Positions 12,392 to 24,196 of a DNA stretch of 64,000 nucleotides are shown here, piece by piece (positions within the stretch are counted from its first letter, which is position 1; every line of letters begins with the position of its first letter). The DNA is from Laburnicola sp. R22_1. Its lineage: Eukaryota > Ascomycota > Dothideomycetes > Pleosporales > Didymosphaeriaceae. Location of the stretch: positions 682,001 through 746,000 of the forward strand of contig JACONQ010000020.1 of the NCBI GenBank assembly GCA_014281115.1, in the 5' to 3' direction. The notes below the pieces were generated by a model, which saw only the letters and a list, made by a program, of their open reading frames with translations, did not search any database and had not been told where the DNA came from. The position numbers and the translations under genes are program-made.

Positions 12392-13384
12392 TGTTAAAAC
12401 TATATTAGTAAGCAAAATAAAAAATAAAATAACATGTTAGAGTTTCGCTGTTATAATAAAAGATAAATAGATAAATAACTATAAGCTACCTAAAAATAAA
12501 CTAAAATAGTCGTTCCGACAATAAGTTACAATTAAAGCCAAAGTCAACTTTAAGTAACGCACAAAAAGTTTACTAAAAGATAATTGTAAGAAATCTAATA
12601 TTATATGTATTAATTTACTTAAAACTAAAACTAAAATATAATATAAAACTAACCTAATAAATATTATAAAATACGCTATCGTAATATAAATAAGCTCGTA
12701 ATTAATTTTTCTAAATTAATAACTTTTGACAAACTTGTCGCAATTAAGCGCTTTAACAATTTTAAGCAATTGCTAAAAAGAATATACTAAACAAGGCAAT
12801 ATTATATGTATTAAATTACTTATTACTAAAAACAAAATATAACATATAAAAGACTTGTTTTATAATATAAAATACATTAGCGTATAATAAACTAAGGAGT
12901 AATAAATTATGCTAAAATAAGGCGTTTATTGTTAACGTCACAACTAAGCAATAGTAAAACAAAGTTTGCAATAGCTCGTATATAAAACACTAGTTTGCAT
13001 ATAAAACACTAGTTTGCATATAAAACACTAGTTTGCATATAAAACACTAGTTTGTATATAAAACACTAGTTTGTATATAAAACACTAGTTTGCATATAAA
13101 ACACTAGTTTGCATATAATAGCTTACATATAAAACACTAGTCTGTATATAAAATAATAGCTCGCATATAAAACACTATTGCATATAAAACACTAGTTTAA
13201 ACATTAGTTTAAAACACTAGCACGCATAAAAGTTAAAGGCATAATTAAACTATACAAAACTAAGTGTTCGTTAGTCTAAATTATTTTGTATATAGATTGC
13301 TAGGTAGCCAGTTTATTAAAATAAATCAACTAGTTTAACAATACCAACTCGATCACCTTCTTATCTATTTATCTACTTTTTACA
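12392..13384 (+). repeat. Solo copia LTR nested inside the copia 5' LTR
   Basis: A full TGTTAAAAC...TTTTTACA LTR of 993 bp, flanked by the identical 5-bp duplication ATAAA (12387-12391 and 13385-13389). This shows an element of the same family inserted into the existing LTR and was later reduced to a solo LTR. It contains about a dozen copies of the 19-bp minisatellite unit (from about 12973 to 13200), the largest array in the window. Confidence 0.85.
12973..13200 (+). repeat. 19-bp minisatellite with an embedded TATA box, long allele
   Basis: The unit is close to TTTGCATATAAAACACTAG, repeated with variants (TTTGTATATA..., a shortened CATATAATAG form, and a TATAAAATAATAG form). Every full unit contains TATAAAA. 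Equivalent arrays of different length lie in the other LTRs near 12320-12390, 29207-29400, 29700-29890, 31590-31780 (reverse), 34978-35095 and 43562-43755. Confidence 0.85.
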
Positions 13385-13615
13385 ATAAAATACTAGTCTA
13401 TATATAAAATAATAGCTCGTATATAAAACACCATTGTATATAAAACACTAGCACGCATAAAAGTTAAAGGCATAATTAAACTATATAAAACTAAGTGTTT
13501 ATTAGTCTAAATTATTTTATGTATAGATTGCTAGATAGCCAGTTTATTAAAATTAATTAACTAGTTTAATAATACTAACTCGATTATCTTCTTATCTATT
13601 TATTCACTTTTTACA
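13385..13615 (+). repeat. Copia 5' LTR, right part
   Basis: Begins with the duplicated ATAAA and resumes the minisatellite. It continues through the conserved tail (AAAGTTAAAGGCATAATTAA, then CTTATCTATTTATTCAC) to the terminal ACA at 13615, immediately before the primer-binding site. Confidence 0.8.
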
Positions 13616-13639
13616 GGTTATGAGCCCGGCGCTCTAACA
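13616..13639 (+). other. Primer-binding site complementary to internal tRNA-Met (half-tRNA primer)
   Basis: The bases just after the LTR, GGTTATGAGCCCGGCGCTCT plus AACA, are the reverse complement of a tRNA anticodon stem-loop, GAGCGCCGGGCTCATAACC, whose loop CTCATAA carries the Met anticodon CAT. This is not the CCA end. Drosophila copia and yeast Ty5 are known to prime from a tRNA-Met fragment cleaved in the anticodon arm, so the same mechanism is inferred here. Confidence 0.8.
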
Positions 13640-13969
13640 ATTTTATTATTTATTATTATCTACCTTTTAGCTTACTAAGCTATTCTTCTATCAATTTTTT
13701 CTATATATATCTTATTTTTCTCAGAATTCCTTTGAGATTCTGATTCTTTTATACTAGCTAGTCTAGTCCTTTTAGCTTACTAAGCTATCTTGGCAAAATC
13801 GATATTTTGACCAATACCTTATTTTTCTCAGAATTTTCTAAGCTCTTTTACTAGCTGGACTAGTTCATTACCTTTTTAGGCAATTTCGCCAAGCCTTCTC
13901 AATTTTTTAAGAAATACCTCATTTTTCTTAGATTTCTAAGCTCTTTTTGGCCTATTAATCTTATTTACA

Positions 13970-14746
13970 ATGAGTTCTAAGATTTCTTCTATCTCTAAGC
14001 AGGAGATGCTTAAGGGTATTTCTAACTATAAGATGTAAAAGCCTAGGGCTATTTCTATTCTTATAATAGAAAATTGTATCGCTACAATTTAGAGTGGTGA
14101 TAATATTGCAATTAATTTAGTGTCGAAAGATATTAATTTAAAAGCACAATTAATTATTACTTTGTTAGTCGAAGATAGTCCTTTACAGCATATTAAGGAT
14201 TTATTTACAGCCAATAGGATGTGGATTTGTTTAGGGAATCTTTATTCTCCTAAAGGTTACTATTCTGAATTTCTTCTTTTAAAGGAGTTATTTAGTAGTA
14301 CCTTGTTAGATTTTAATTTAATAGAGGAGTACCTTAATAAAATCAAATATTTAATAACAAATCTTAACTATAAGTCAATTAAAATACCCAAATAGGTTAT
14401 TGTGGCCTGGGTGTTAAACAATTTAACTCCTAATTATGAGGGGTTTGTTACTTTAGTAACTGAATTATTTCGGGATAATTCTTTGAAGATTAATCTAGAG
14501 AATTTATTCTCTAATTTAATTGATGAAAATCGTCGTTAGACGCACTTGGATAGTGATAAAACTAAGGTTTTATACACTAAATTCCAGAATTAACACAAAG
14601 TTATAAAGTCTAAACGATTTTGTAATAAGTGTAAAACAAATATCTACTTTACTAATAAGTGTTGGTATTTACATCCTAAAAATAAACCTAAATGGTTTAA
14701 AATAAATCACGATTTCAAATCTAAAAAAGATAAAAAAAATAGATAA
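13970..14746 (+). pseudogene. gag: Copia gag (capsid-nucleocapsid), broken by stops
   Basis: The frame starts at ATG 13970 (MSSKISS) and continues to about 14746, with stops at about 14038, 14089, 14393, 14537 and 14591. The longest open piece is 14120-14395. The middle resembles the UBN2-type gag of copia elements (a central NRMWICLGNLY helix, then LLDFNLIEEYLNKIKYLI). A nucleocapsid knuckle lies near 14620: C-x2-C-x4-Y-x4-C, with the expected His at position 9 replaced by Tyr (CAC to TAC, a C-to-T change). It ends in a Lys-rich, A-rich stretch where the frame changes into pol. Confidence 0.75.
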
Positions 14747-14765
14747 AAATCTATTAAATCGTGAA

Positions 14766-15941
14766 TCCGAATGTCCATTAGATCGACTAGATCGAAAGCT
14801 GTTAGATAAAATGGCTGAGTTATCTGAACTAATGGAAATTAAAAAGGTATTATTAACTACCCTAAATAAAAAACAAACTAATTCGAAAAAAGAACATCGA
14901 AATCCTCGAAATCTAGAATTTAATTCTAGAAATCCTAAACAAGGATCAAAAACTACTAAGGTATTTATAACTACCAAGTTAAAAAGCCCTAATCTAATAC
15001 TAGATTTAGGTAGTTTATCTCATATTATCTCCAACAAAAACCTATTTATAGAAAATTCGTTAGTTAGAAAAACTACAAAAATACAATGGAGAAATAGCAA
15101 TATTTTAACTTCGCAATTTATTGGCAACGTGAGCTTTATATATAATAATACTAAGGTAGTTTTAAATAACTGTCTTTATTTGCCTGAATTTAATGTAAAT
15201 ATTATTTTAGTAAAGAAATTAGTCGAAAAAGACTTTGTAGTAAACTTTATAAAAGACAAAGCTATAATTAAAAAGAACACGAAAATAATATTAGAAGCAA
15301 CTCTAATTAACAATCTTTATACAATAAATATAGACAATATAGTAACAGATAACATTCTATTTGCTAAAAAAGTTATTAATAAAAATAAAACTATTAGTAA
15401 CTATAAAGAAAACTTAATATATCTCTATTACAATCGTTTTGGACATAAAAATCTAGACGTTATATGTAAAATACTAGGTATAACTAAACCTACTAACTAT
15501 AAAATTAATTGCTCTAGCTATATAAAAGCTAAGCTAACAAATAATAATAGTAGAGAAATTACTACTAAAGCAGATAATTACTTAGATAAAATAGTAATTG
15601 ATTTATGTGGGCCTATCACTCTCTCTAAAAATAATTATAAATATATTATATTCTTTCTAGACTCTGCTACTAGAAAATTAGAATTTAAACTATTAAGACA
15701 TAAATTAGAATCGTTTGAAGCCTTTAAAGACTTTAAAACAAAAGTTAAAAACCAAAGCAATCGAAAAATTAAAATTATTAAAATAGATTATGGCACGAAA
15801 TTTGCTAATAGTAATTTTACGCTATTTAATAAACAAAATGGTATTATTTACCAATTCAATCCGCCATATACACCAGAACAAAATGGTTTAATTAAAAGAA
15901 TAAATAGAACTATAATAATATTAAAATCTGGGACTCACTAA
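14766..15941 (+). pseudogene. pol: Copia pol, protease and integrase section
   Basis: Continuous frame; the ATG at 14811 gives 376 residues, though the same frame is open upstream, so translation probably entered from gag. Protease: LILDLGSLSHI near residues 64-74, where the family has D-S-G/A; Ser is replaced by Leu (DLG), so activity is doubtful. A GAG-pre-integrase segment with GHKNLDV follows. The integrase core has all three acidic residues visible: IDLCGP, IDYGTKF and PEQNG. After the last of these the frame breaks at 15941, and roughly 80-100 codons normally found before the KLEPKAK-IGILVDYD segment (15971-16023) are missing, an apparent internal deletion. Downstream the gypsy element interrupts the gene at 16128. 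Confidence 0.8.
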
Positions 15942-16123
15942 GTTACTACTTAGTTAAACAATAATTAACTAAACTAGAACCTAAAGCCAAAATAGGTATA
16001 CTAGTAGATTATGATAACTATAATTATAAAATATTAGATCTAAAAGATAATAAACTAGTGTATACTAGAGATGCTAAAATCTTTAAAAATTACTTTTATA
16101 ACTTTAATAACGACTCTAATAAA

Positions 16124-16128
16124 GAAGT
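16124..16128 (+). other. Target-site duplication of gypsy element (left copy)
   Basis: GAAGT at 16124-16128 is repeated exactly at 24475-24479, flanking the TG...CA ends of the gypsy element. Confidence 0.95.
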
Positions 16129-16406
16129 TGTAAGGGCGGTACACGGCCTTACAGGGCAAACCTCTCGGGGATAGCTAGTATGGTTGAAAGAGATAACTGA
16201 ATTGAGACTATACTAAGATGGGGGATAAGGAAGGGAACTGGGGGGCCCTTACTTATATAGTGGGCGGCGTAGGGCACAGGCCCACGCGAACCACGCGCTA
16301 ACACTAACTAGGAAAGGCGCCTTCTATAAGGTGAAAGGCGCTATTAGGGTGTGAAAGGAAAGGTAATGGTGAATGACTAGCAGGGAGGCAGCCACGAACC
16401 GTTATA
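16129..16406 (-). repeat. Gypsy 3' LTR (left on plus strand)
   Basis: 278 bp. Contains the same internal landmarks as the right LTR: TATACTAAGAT at 16209-16219 and the TATA-like TTATATAG near 16253. Its last base pair before the interior is mutated (ends GTTATA instead of GTTACA). Confidence 0.93.
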
Positions 16407-16420
16407 TAACCCCCCTTTTA
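16407..16420 (-). other. Gypsy polypurine tract
   Basis: On the minus strand the bases directly before the 3' LTR read TAAAAGGGGGGTTA, a typical plus-strand primer tract for LTR elements. Confidence 0.8.
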
Positions 16421-17009
16421 AGGCCTGAAAATAGGAAGGAAAGTACGTGAAAATAGTGTGTTTTGGCGGATTTTTAACGTAACTAGCACTATTTTGGGGC
16501 CGAAGAGGGCTAGAGTAGGGGCAACGGGCCCCTACGGTTCCAGCGGTGGCCTTGGTTTTCAATTTGGGTGCCATTTGGTGGAGATATTAAGGAAAGTTGT
16601 TAGGGGTGAATTAGTAGATTAGTGGAAAAAACGCGGTAGAAACTATATCTTAGCGTTCAGCGTTTCGCTAATAGAGTGTATTCTCGGCTCTGACGCCATA
16701 CAAAAACGCGGTTAGCCAAAAAAATTCTGGTTAGTTTGTTGCGCGCCGGCGCAATTGTGTTGCATAAGGTTCCCTAGTACTATAGGAGAGCGTTTTGAAA
16801 AACGTGTTGACCCGACTATGCGGTTTTTAATTAGGGCAGGGCGGCTTCTAAAGCTATGGGGGCTGCCGGCGGTAGTGGGGACGTCCGGGGGTGAGGGTAC
16901 TGAAAAGCGATAGGTATCTAGTTACGCGCGCGAGCCTAAGGGCGTGTAGGTGTTAAAAAGCGACAGGCACCTAGCTAAGCACGCCTAATATAGCGCTTTA
17001 ACCCTGTCT

Positions 17010-20000
17010 TCGCAGGCATATTGTCTTTAGGGATAGGCTCTAGAAAGGTGTCTTAGAGGGCGGCGTCTAGCTAAATGGGCAACTGTTTTGGTGGACTGGC
17101 TCGCTTGGGGTACTCTTAATAGTAAGCTTTGATTAGCAGGGGAGAGTTGACGAAGTTGTTGGCAGGGTAGTAGGTTAGGTTGGGGTTATGCTCTTTCCAC
17201 GCTGCCTAGTACTTTAGTGTTCTGCGGTCTACTTTGCTGTTAAGGATGCGAGAAACTAGCCACTTAGGGACTCCATCCAACTTAATAGGTAGTTCCAGAG
17301 GTTGCAATTGACCTAGTAAGGGATTATTTAGATCCCTTCGAAGCCTGTTAGCGTGGAACACTAGGTGAACTCTTATGTATTGTGGAAGTTTAAGTACAAA
17401 TGAGTGGCCTTTCTTGCCCACAATTGGGTATGGTCCTTTTATTTAATAATTCAGCTTAACTAATAGGCGTTTGGTAATAAATCCCTTTGGGGTGACAAAG
17501 ACCTAGTCCCTAACGTCGAAATTAACGGCTTGTCTGTGTTTATTAGCCTGCTCCGATTGCATTTCCTAGGCAGTAGACATATTAGCGCGGGCGGTGTCAC
17601 GGACAAATTCGCAGGCTTTGGCACGGGCCTTAACCCACGCCTTAGCCTTTTCTAAAGTGACGTTGTCCAGAGATTCAGTAACTAGTTGGGTACGCTCGCG
17701 CCAGTCCCAGTGAAAGTACGGCTAATGCCCGAACTCAATCTTAAAAGGCGAAACTCCGGTGCTGTTGTGGGGCAGTATCGCTTGGGCCCAGTCCATGCTG
17801 GGCAGCAAATCTAACTAGTTGTCTTGATAAAAGTTAATAAACAGACGCAGACGCTAGTTAAGGTACTAATTTATAATCTTAGTTTAGCTATTAGTTTATA
17901 GATGCTGCGCTATAGAGAGAAGTTACTTAATACCTATAAGCTTATATAAAGCAGCTAGGAAAGTGGAAATAAACTAGGGGCTGTGGTTGGATATAATTAA
18001 TTAAGGGGGGCTAAAGACTCTAAATATGTACTAATAGTAGAGATCGGCGGCTTGTTCAGCCGTGACTGTCTTGCAGCAGGGCATAGAAAAGGCACGCTTA
18101 GACAGGCAGCAATAAGATACCATCGCGTTGTCGTACCCTTTCTTATCCTTGGGGAATGATTTGAAATTGATTAAGACATCTTGCTAGACATTTTTGGGGA
18201 TAGGAAGCAGGTGTAACAAGCCTGGCTTTTTGTCTAGTAGGGGCTTGCTCTACTAGCAGTCTTTGCAGTTAGAGATATACCTATTAATATTGGCGTTTAT
18301 GCCCTTCTAGTAATACAACTAGCGTAAAAGCTAGAGAGTTTTTTATAGACCTGGATAGGCAGTGACCTAATAAGCATGCATCGTTTGAATTAGATGCGTC
18401 TAGAGAAACTCTATAGAGGGAACTACTAGGCGGTCTTTATAGAGAAGCAACCCTAAAGGGGTAAGGGCGAAACCTAGTGATCTGGAATGGGTAGCTTCTT
18501 AGAGCGATTCGAGCACCTTGTGTGTTTAATTGGCATGCAGTAGGCGATTAATAAGCATATAAGGATAGGCTCCTTTGGGGCTTATATTAACTTTTCCTTC
18601 CTCCTGCTCTGCAATTGTGACAGCCCCAAGGGCTGCTTTGGCGGTATCTAGTGGTTGCGGGAGAAAAAACCAGGTGCGAGCCTCTTAATCCTTCTCCTTC
18701 TGCGACTTTAGCTTATTCTATTTCCTAGATAGCGCATCGGCTACAACATTTGCGGTGCCTGGTTAGTACGTGATTTAATAATGGTATTTGGACAGCTTTT
18801 TAGACCAATGGGCTTGCTGTGGAGAGAGCTCGCGTTTGGTGCTAAAGTACTTAAGGGCCCAATAATTAGTAATAATATTAAAGGGCTTGGCGGTTTAGAG
18901 GCCAATTAGTTATGCTCTCTATTCTAAAAGGCCCTATATAACTACTAACATTTCCTTGTTGTGAATATTGTAATTTAACTTAGTGGGCTTTAATAATTTG
19001 GAGTACTATGCGACTAGGCGCCAGGTACTGTTAGATTGTAGTTAACTAAGAGAGCCCGCATTAACGCTATTACTAGAGTTAGTTTCTATGTGGGTGATCC
19101 GAAATAGGGAGTACTATGAGACTAGGACGTTACTAGCTACGAGTTGCTTGGCGGCTTTAAAGGCGGCACGTTTCTAGTCTCTAAAGGTGTGGAAGGCACT
19201 ATTTTTTAGCAGCTTAATTAAGGGGCAAACAACCCGCCTATAGTAAGGAAGGAAGGAGTAGTAGTAGTTGTAGAAGCCTAAAAAGCTCTATAATGCCTTA
19301 AGTGTTATAGGCTCTTTCTATTCCTAAACCGCGGCGGTCTTTGTGAGGTCCTTACAGATTCCTTTAGTGCTAATAATATATCCTAAGAACTTAGTTTCTA
19401 TTATAGCGAATTCGCATTTCTTAAGATCAGCTTAGAGATTAGCGTCCCTTAAGCGGAGTAGGACCTTGCGAACGTGTTCTTCGTGTTCTAGGGGATCCTT
19501 AGAAAAGGTAAGAATGTTGTTAATGTATGTAGTATAGAAGTCGTCTAGATAATCGCCCAGAACACTATTAATAAACTGTTAAAAGGTGGCAGGACTGTTG
19601 TAGAGACTAAAGGGTAAGACCCTGTACTTGTAGTTTCTATACTAGGTTTGAAAAGTAGTTAGCGCTTTAGTCTCTAGGGTAAGCTGGATTTAGTAGAATG
19701 CTTAGCGAATATTAAGCTTAGTAAAAAGTCTTGCTCTAGAGAGGCGTATAAGTGTCTCCTTAATAAGTGGGATTGCTGTGACGTTCTTTTTAGTAATAGT
19801 ATTAAGCCAGTAGTAATTAACGCAAAAGCGCCAACCTCTGCCTAGCTTTTTGGCAAATAACACTGGCGAAGCGAAGCTGGCGTCGCTAGGGACAATAAAC
19901 CCGCGCTTAATGTGGTTGTTAATGTAGGCTTTAAGGAGTTTAAGGTGCTTTAAGGACATACTGTACAAAGGTGAGGTGGTAAGCGTAGATAGGTCTTTAG

Positions 20001-21560
20001 TAAGGTTAACATAGTGATTAACGCCCTTTTAGTAAGGCGGGAGGGCGTTGGAATCCGATTTTAAAAAATGGGCGGGCTCCGCTCCAGCATATCCTGGCCA
20101 GGGGAGCGCTTGTTCCATTTCGGCAAGTAGGTTGGCTTAGGACTTGTTTTCTGGGCCGTGCATCTCACTCTCGCGGTCCTTAATAAGTTTGGCTAGCTCG
20201 TAGGGGCTGGTACAACCCATAATTGTGTCGGACTTATGGCCGCTGTTTAAAGCGAAGGCTGCGGCGGTCACTGTGTTAACGTCAAAGCTAGCAGCGTACA
20301 ATTGTTCCCGCGTTAGCGCCTAAATAAGTTCTAGGAGGTCGGCTAGATCCCATGGGGCCAGTGGGTCTGCCGAACGCAATTTATTATTTATCTTCCGCAA
20401 GTTCTCCTTCTATATTAGTGATTCAGTGGGGCAGAAGGGAGCTATCCTAGGTTGTTCTAGCTAGAGTAGTTCTAATTAAATAGTTAATTCCTGTAAGAGC
20501 TGTCTGATCTTTGGATTAGCTTCTCTGGTAGGATTATAGTCTCTAGGTCTAGGGCTAGAGGTGATACCTGGATCCTGCCGCATAATTCCTAGGGGCTGGT
20601 CTTGCTAGTGGCTTCCTTGGATGGCGGGAATAGGGTGACTAATAGGCGACTTGTTGTCAGATAGCTCTTTGTTTAAGGAAGACAGCTCTATGGTCTCTAC
20701 GCTACTATCTCTGTTAAAGTCGTCCTTATAGCTTGGTTTCTAGTAAGCCTTTAAGTACGTTCTAATAACTAAGATGGTGGGGTTGGGAAGCTGGACAGAG
20801 ATTTTCTTAGAGACGCTCTGGTTAGCTTTTAATAAGCGAGTCTTTTAGTAGGTATAGTCCTATTTTTTGAGTAGGCCGTCCCGTCGAGTGGCGTTGTCCT
20901 GGTGGGAAGGGTCGGGTGGGGGGAAAGTCCGTGGTAGGACGAGGTTGCTGGCAAAGGTTAGATTCTTGTTATCTTTCTAACAAAGGCGGCGGTTCTAAGC
21001 GTTAACTAGGCAATTGGCTTGCTTAAAAAATTTCCTACTAACAATAAGATTGTGGTCCCCTATATTATAGAAAACAAACTATGTAGTGAAGCTGCGTCTG
21101 TTAATATTAAGCTGGGCTGTAAAACAGGTGTCCACTTTCGCGCTTCTCTTCCCTGCGAAGTTCTTAAGGGGGATTAGTGTCTTTAGGCGAAGGAGTTTGG
21201 CTTTAAGCTGTTTTTATACTGCCTTTATATACCTTAAAGCGATAAGGTTATAAGCGCTAGCACTAGTGTCCATTAAGGCTCGCAACCTAAGAGCCAATCC
21301 TTAGAATACGATTTGCACCGGCAGGACTAGTTAGGAGCCTCTAAATAGCTTAGGGACCCTTACTATTTTGCCGCCTACGGGCGACAATTTTGGCTTGGCA
21401 TTTGCGTTTTGTAATTAGAACTGCGGTTTATCTAGGTTAATTAGTTTAGTGGCCCCTATGTAAGCTACTAGATTAGGGTGGTCTAGTAGCGCGCATTTAA
21501 AGCCTCGTTATCCAACAAATCGCCTGCCTCTAAATTAGAGTAGTAGGTGATACTAAGTTT
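17010..21560 (-). pseudogene. pol: Gypsy pol: protease, RT, RNase H, integrase, chromodomain
   Basis: Reads leftward on the minus strand. RT segment near 19968-19400: the ORF 19702-19968 holds FASPVLFAKK and WRFCVNYYWLN. The catalytic box at 19516-19527 reads Y-I-N-N where the family has Y-L/V-D-D. RNase H follows, with VVADALSR near 18740. In the integrase core, all three acidic positions are altered: NFKSFP for DF, NHSP for DR-G-P, and Lys for Glu before IINQYL. Near 17450-17010 come the GKKGHSFVLKLP module and a chromodomain-like tail (PKWLVSRILNSK, then LKYQ-stop-AAWKEHN and YYPANNF). Stops are TAG/TAA at Trp/Gln sites. Every catalytic change is Asp to Asn or Glu to Lys, the changes RIP produces. 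Confidence 0.85.
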
Positions 21561-21619
21561 GTCTAAATCTAGATTGTCTGCTATGTCTACATTTGCTTGT
21601 GTAGCTATTTTCTTAGTGT

Positions 21620-23543
21620 AGGGGCAGCAGCGCAAGTGTTTGTTTCCTACTTTGCCACACTTAAAACAGGCGTGGTTCTAGACACACTACGCCCTAGTCT
21701 AATTATAGAGGGTAGAGAAGGGAATAGTGGGTTAATTGTTGGTAGCGGGTCTAAAGCAGGGTGCTAATTTGGCAGGGGCCGCGTACAAGGGCTATAATCT
21801 AGAGGGTAATATCCAGAAAGGAGTCCTTATGTGCGCCTAGAAAGGGGTTGTCGCGTTGTTGTCTTAAAGAGTGCAGCTGGCTGCGGTTATTTGGCGTTTA
21901 ATTGCTAGGTAGTTAACGTTAGGGTCTTTTATCTCTTACTAGAGCATTAACTTAAGACTTCTAGTTAATTTAAGTTATAATTTATCCTTCTAGGTCTTTA
22001 CGTCTAGTCTACTTTTTCTAGCTAGGCTCTTAAAAGCCTATAGAAACGTCTAGGCGTCTATCCTATTAGAGAGGAAGAGCTTGTGAAACTTCTCGCGTGC
22101 CTATTAGGGAGCGAAGGGATCGCAGTAAGTCTCTTCTAGAAATTTAAAGAGTGCTTTAGGTCCATAATCTTCTTAGAGGGCCTAATTTGTCCAACGCCAA
22201 TTTCGCGCTACCTCTTAAGGCGCGCCTCTAAGGCGGCTAAGGATAGCTTCCGCAAGGTTATCTTAATCTTCCTTATTGTTGTCGCCTTAGTAATAGTCCG
22301 CGTTTACGCGGATCTTATTGCGCATATCCTCTAGCTAATCTTTAATACTAGGGCTAGGTTAACCTTTTCTATAGTACTTGTTAACATTGGGTAGCTTCGC
22401 GGAGCGTCCTGGCTTAGACACACTAGATGGGGCGGCCAAAGCGTGTCTGCCCTAGGGCACGTTAATCCAGGCGCCATTGGCGAGCTTGGTTTGTACGTGT
22501 CCTGGGACTAGGGAGTAGCAAAGGGTGTTGTCCTATTGCGGAGTGGGCACCGCAAGCTGGGGCGGATGTTATGGTGCATATTGGGGCGCGGTAGGGCGGG
22601 ATAAGCTCCGCTTAGCCGCCTAAGGGCGGCGTGAACTATGTAGTAGATTAGGCGTTCCTGGGCTGGGGGGTTTTAAGGGGACTTAAGTGCGGTGCTGCGG
22701 ATCATAACTATCTTTAACAGAGGGGAGAACTTTAGGGCTAAACAAGCCTTATCTAATAGCTGTGTAATTGGCAACATTGGGCTAGGAGTAGGAATCTTCT
22801 AAGACTGCGTACCCTGTAGTGTAAGGTGTTGTTGCCTTAAGTATAATAAAAGCTTGTTTAAACATATTAGCGCGCTCGCATAAAGCCCGAATAAGGACCT
22901 CCTATTTAGGGTCTTCTTTGGACTTTGTAACAGCCCTAGTCACTAAATCTAGTGCTATCTCTAAAAACAGGCCTTAAGAAAAGCGATATTGAGCCCAAAG
23001 CTAACAGGTGGCAAGTAACTATCTCATTTCCAAGCTATGCTAGATTAATTAGTCTGGCTCGAATTGTCCTGTAAACGCGTTATACTTGCCAGCAGCTTTA
23101 AGTTTAGCTTTGCCTTAGTGCGCAAGCCACTTAAGGTCTGCTGTTGAAAATTTGTTGCTTAGCTAGTCCGCTTTAAGTGTAGCAATATAGTGATTGTGTT
23201 GTGTGTTGTAAAGGATTCCTTTAGGGTAGACCTTTTTTAGTAGTTTAATAATGCTCTTTTTCTTTGTTAGGCTAGGGGCAGAGCGACTAGTTGCCTGGGG
23301 AGCAGCTATTGGCTGCTTTCCGCGCTGGACAGATGATAGCTTGCTGGTGGGGTTAAGTGGGGGAATCTTCTTAAGGCGAGCGTTGTATAGACTATTGTTG
23401 GCGGGGTGCGGGCGAACGTCCACCTCTGTATCGTCGATCCCGGAACTGTCTGGGGGTAGAGAGGACGCCAGGAACGTTCCAGGAGTCTCCTGAATTAAAG
23501 GGCGGCGGCTTGCCATAGTGCGGGCAGTAGTGGAGTGGAGCAA
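21620..23543 (-). pseudogene. gag: Gypsy gag with zinc knuckle
   Basis: The frame begins at ATG 23543 (or ATG 23513, MASRRPLIQET) and stays open for 126 codons, then continues leftward through stops. A nucleocapsid knuckle lies at 21627-21668: C-F-K-C-G-K-V-G-N-K-H-L-R-C. The His expected at position 9 of C-x2-C-x4-H-x4-C is Asn, with a His two residues later, so the knuckle is probably disabled. The plus-strand ORF over 23251-23493 is a shadow of this frame. Pol follows directly in the minus-strand direction. Confidence 0.7.
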
Positions 23544-23860
23544 AGTGGGGGTTGCGGAGAGGGTGTAGCGGATAGACCTAGGGTGGCAGGTCTTATGCAG
23601 CGTGCGAGCTGGCGCACGGTCTAAGCCAAGAAAAGATTTGGTGAAAGATGAAGTGTGAGATGGAATGCGTGAAACTTCGACCTCCGTGTCACCTCTATGG
23701 CCTGGCTTCGTGCCTTGTGCCCTTGCTGTAATAGCGCCAAAAGGAGGTTATTAGGCAAGTTGGCTTTGCAGGGTGTGGCGCGGTGGTTATTATTTAGTAA
23801 TTATTGTTTGTTTGTTTAGGAACTCCCTGCCTAACCAGGTGAGCGACCTCTCCAAGTAGG

Positions 23861-24097
23861 CCTCAGCGCAGTATAACAATACTGCCTGGCACCGAAGTGA
23901 CTAACAACTTCTGGCCTAACCTAGTAAGCGATGGCCTGACCCACCTCAGCGCAGTGTAGCAATACTGCCTGGCACCAAAGTGACTAACAAACTTCTGGCC
24001 TAACCTAGTAAGCGATGGCCTAACCCACCTCAGCGCAGTGTAACAATACTGCCTGGCACTGAAGTGACTAACACACTTCTAGCCTAACCTAGTAAGC
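23861..24097 (-). repeat. 83-84-bp tandem repeat in the gypsy 5' leader
   Basis: Two full units and one partial unit (starting 23861, 23944 and 24028), each beginning CCTCAGCGCAGT and ending CCTAGTAAGC. A diverged partial unit precedes them near 23822. The array lies between the self-priming site and gag, in the untranslated leader of the element. Confidence 0.85.
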
Positions 24098-24184
24098 TAA
24101 AACTTTCACTAATTCAACCGCCTGCAGGCAGCGTCTTAAGGGAGGAGTAGATATTATGTCGCCGTCTACGGCTAAAGAAATTTA

Positions 24185-24195
24185 ATCTTAGTATA
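24185..24195 (-). other. Self-priming site (PBS) of the gypsy element
   Basis: Minus strand TATACTAAGAT, one base from the 5' LTR. It is the exact reverse complement of an 11-base segment inside the LTR (24277-24287 read on minus, ATCTTAGTATA), located about 40 nt downstream of the TATA-like box where transcription would start. No match to a tRNA 3' end (TGG...) is present. Tf1, Maggy and relatives are known to fold the first about 11 nt of their RNA onto the PBS, and this site has that geometry. Confidence 0.75.
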
Positions 24196-24196
24196 A

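Noticed and set aside
11724..13615. Tandem LTRs produced by unequal crossing-over
   Set aside because: The exact ATAAA duplication around 12392-13384 fits insertion of a second element into the LTR better.
23251..23493. 80-codon open frame on plus inside the gypsy element
   Set aside because: Shadow of the gag frame on minus, which has gag-like context and the element's orientation.
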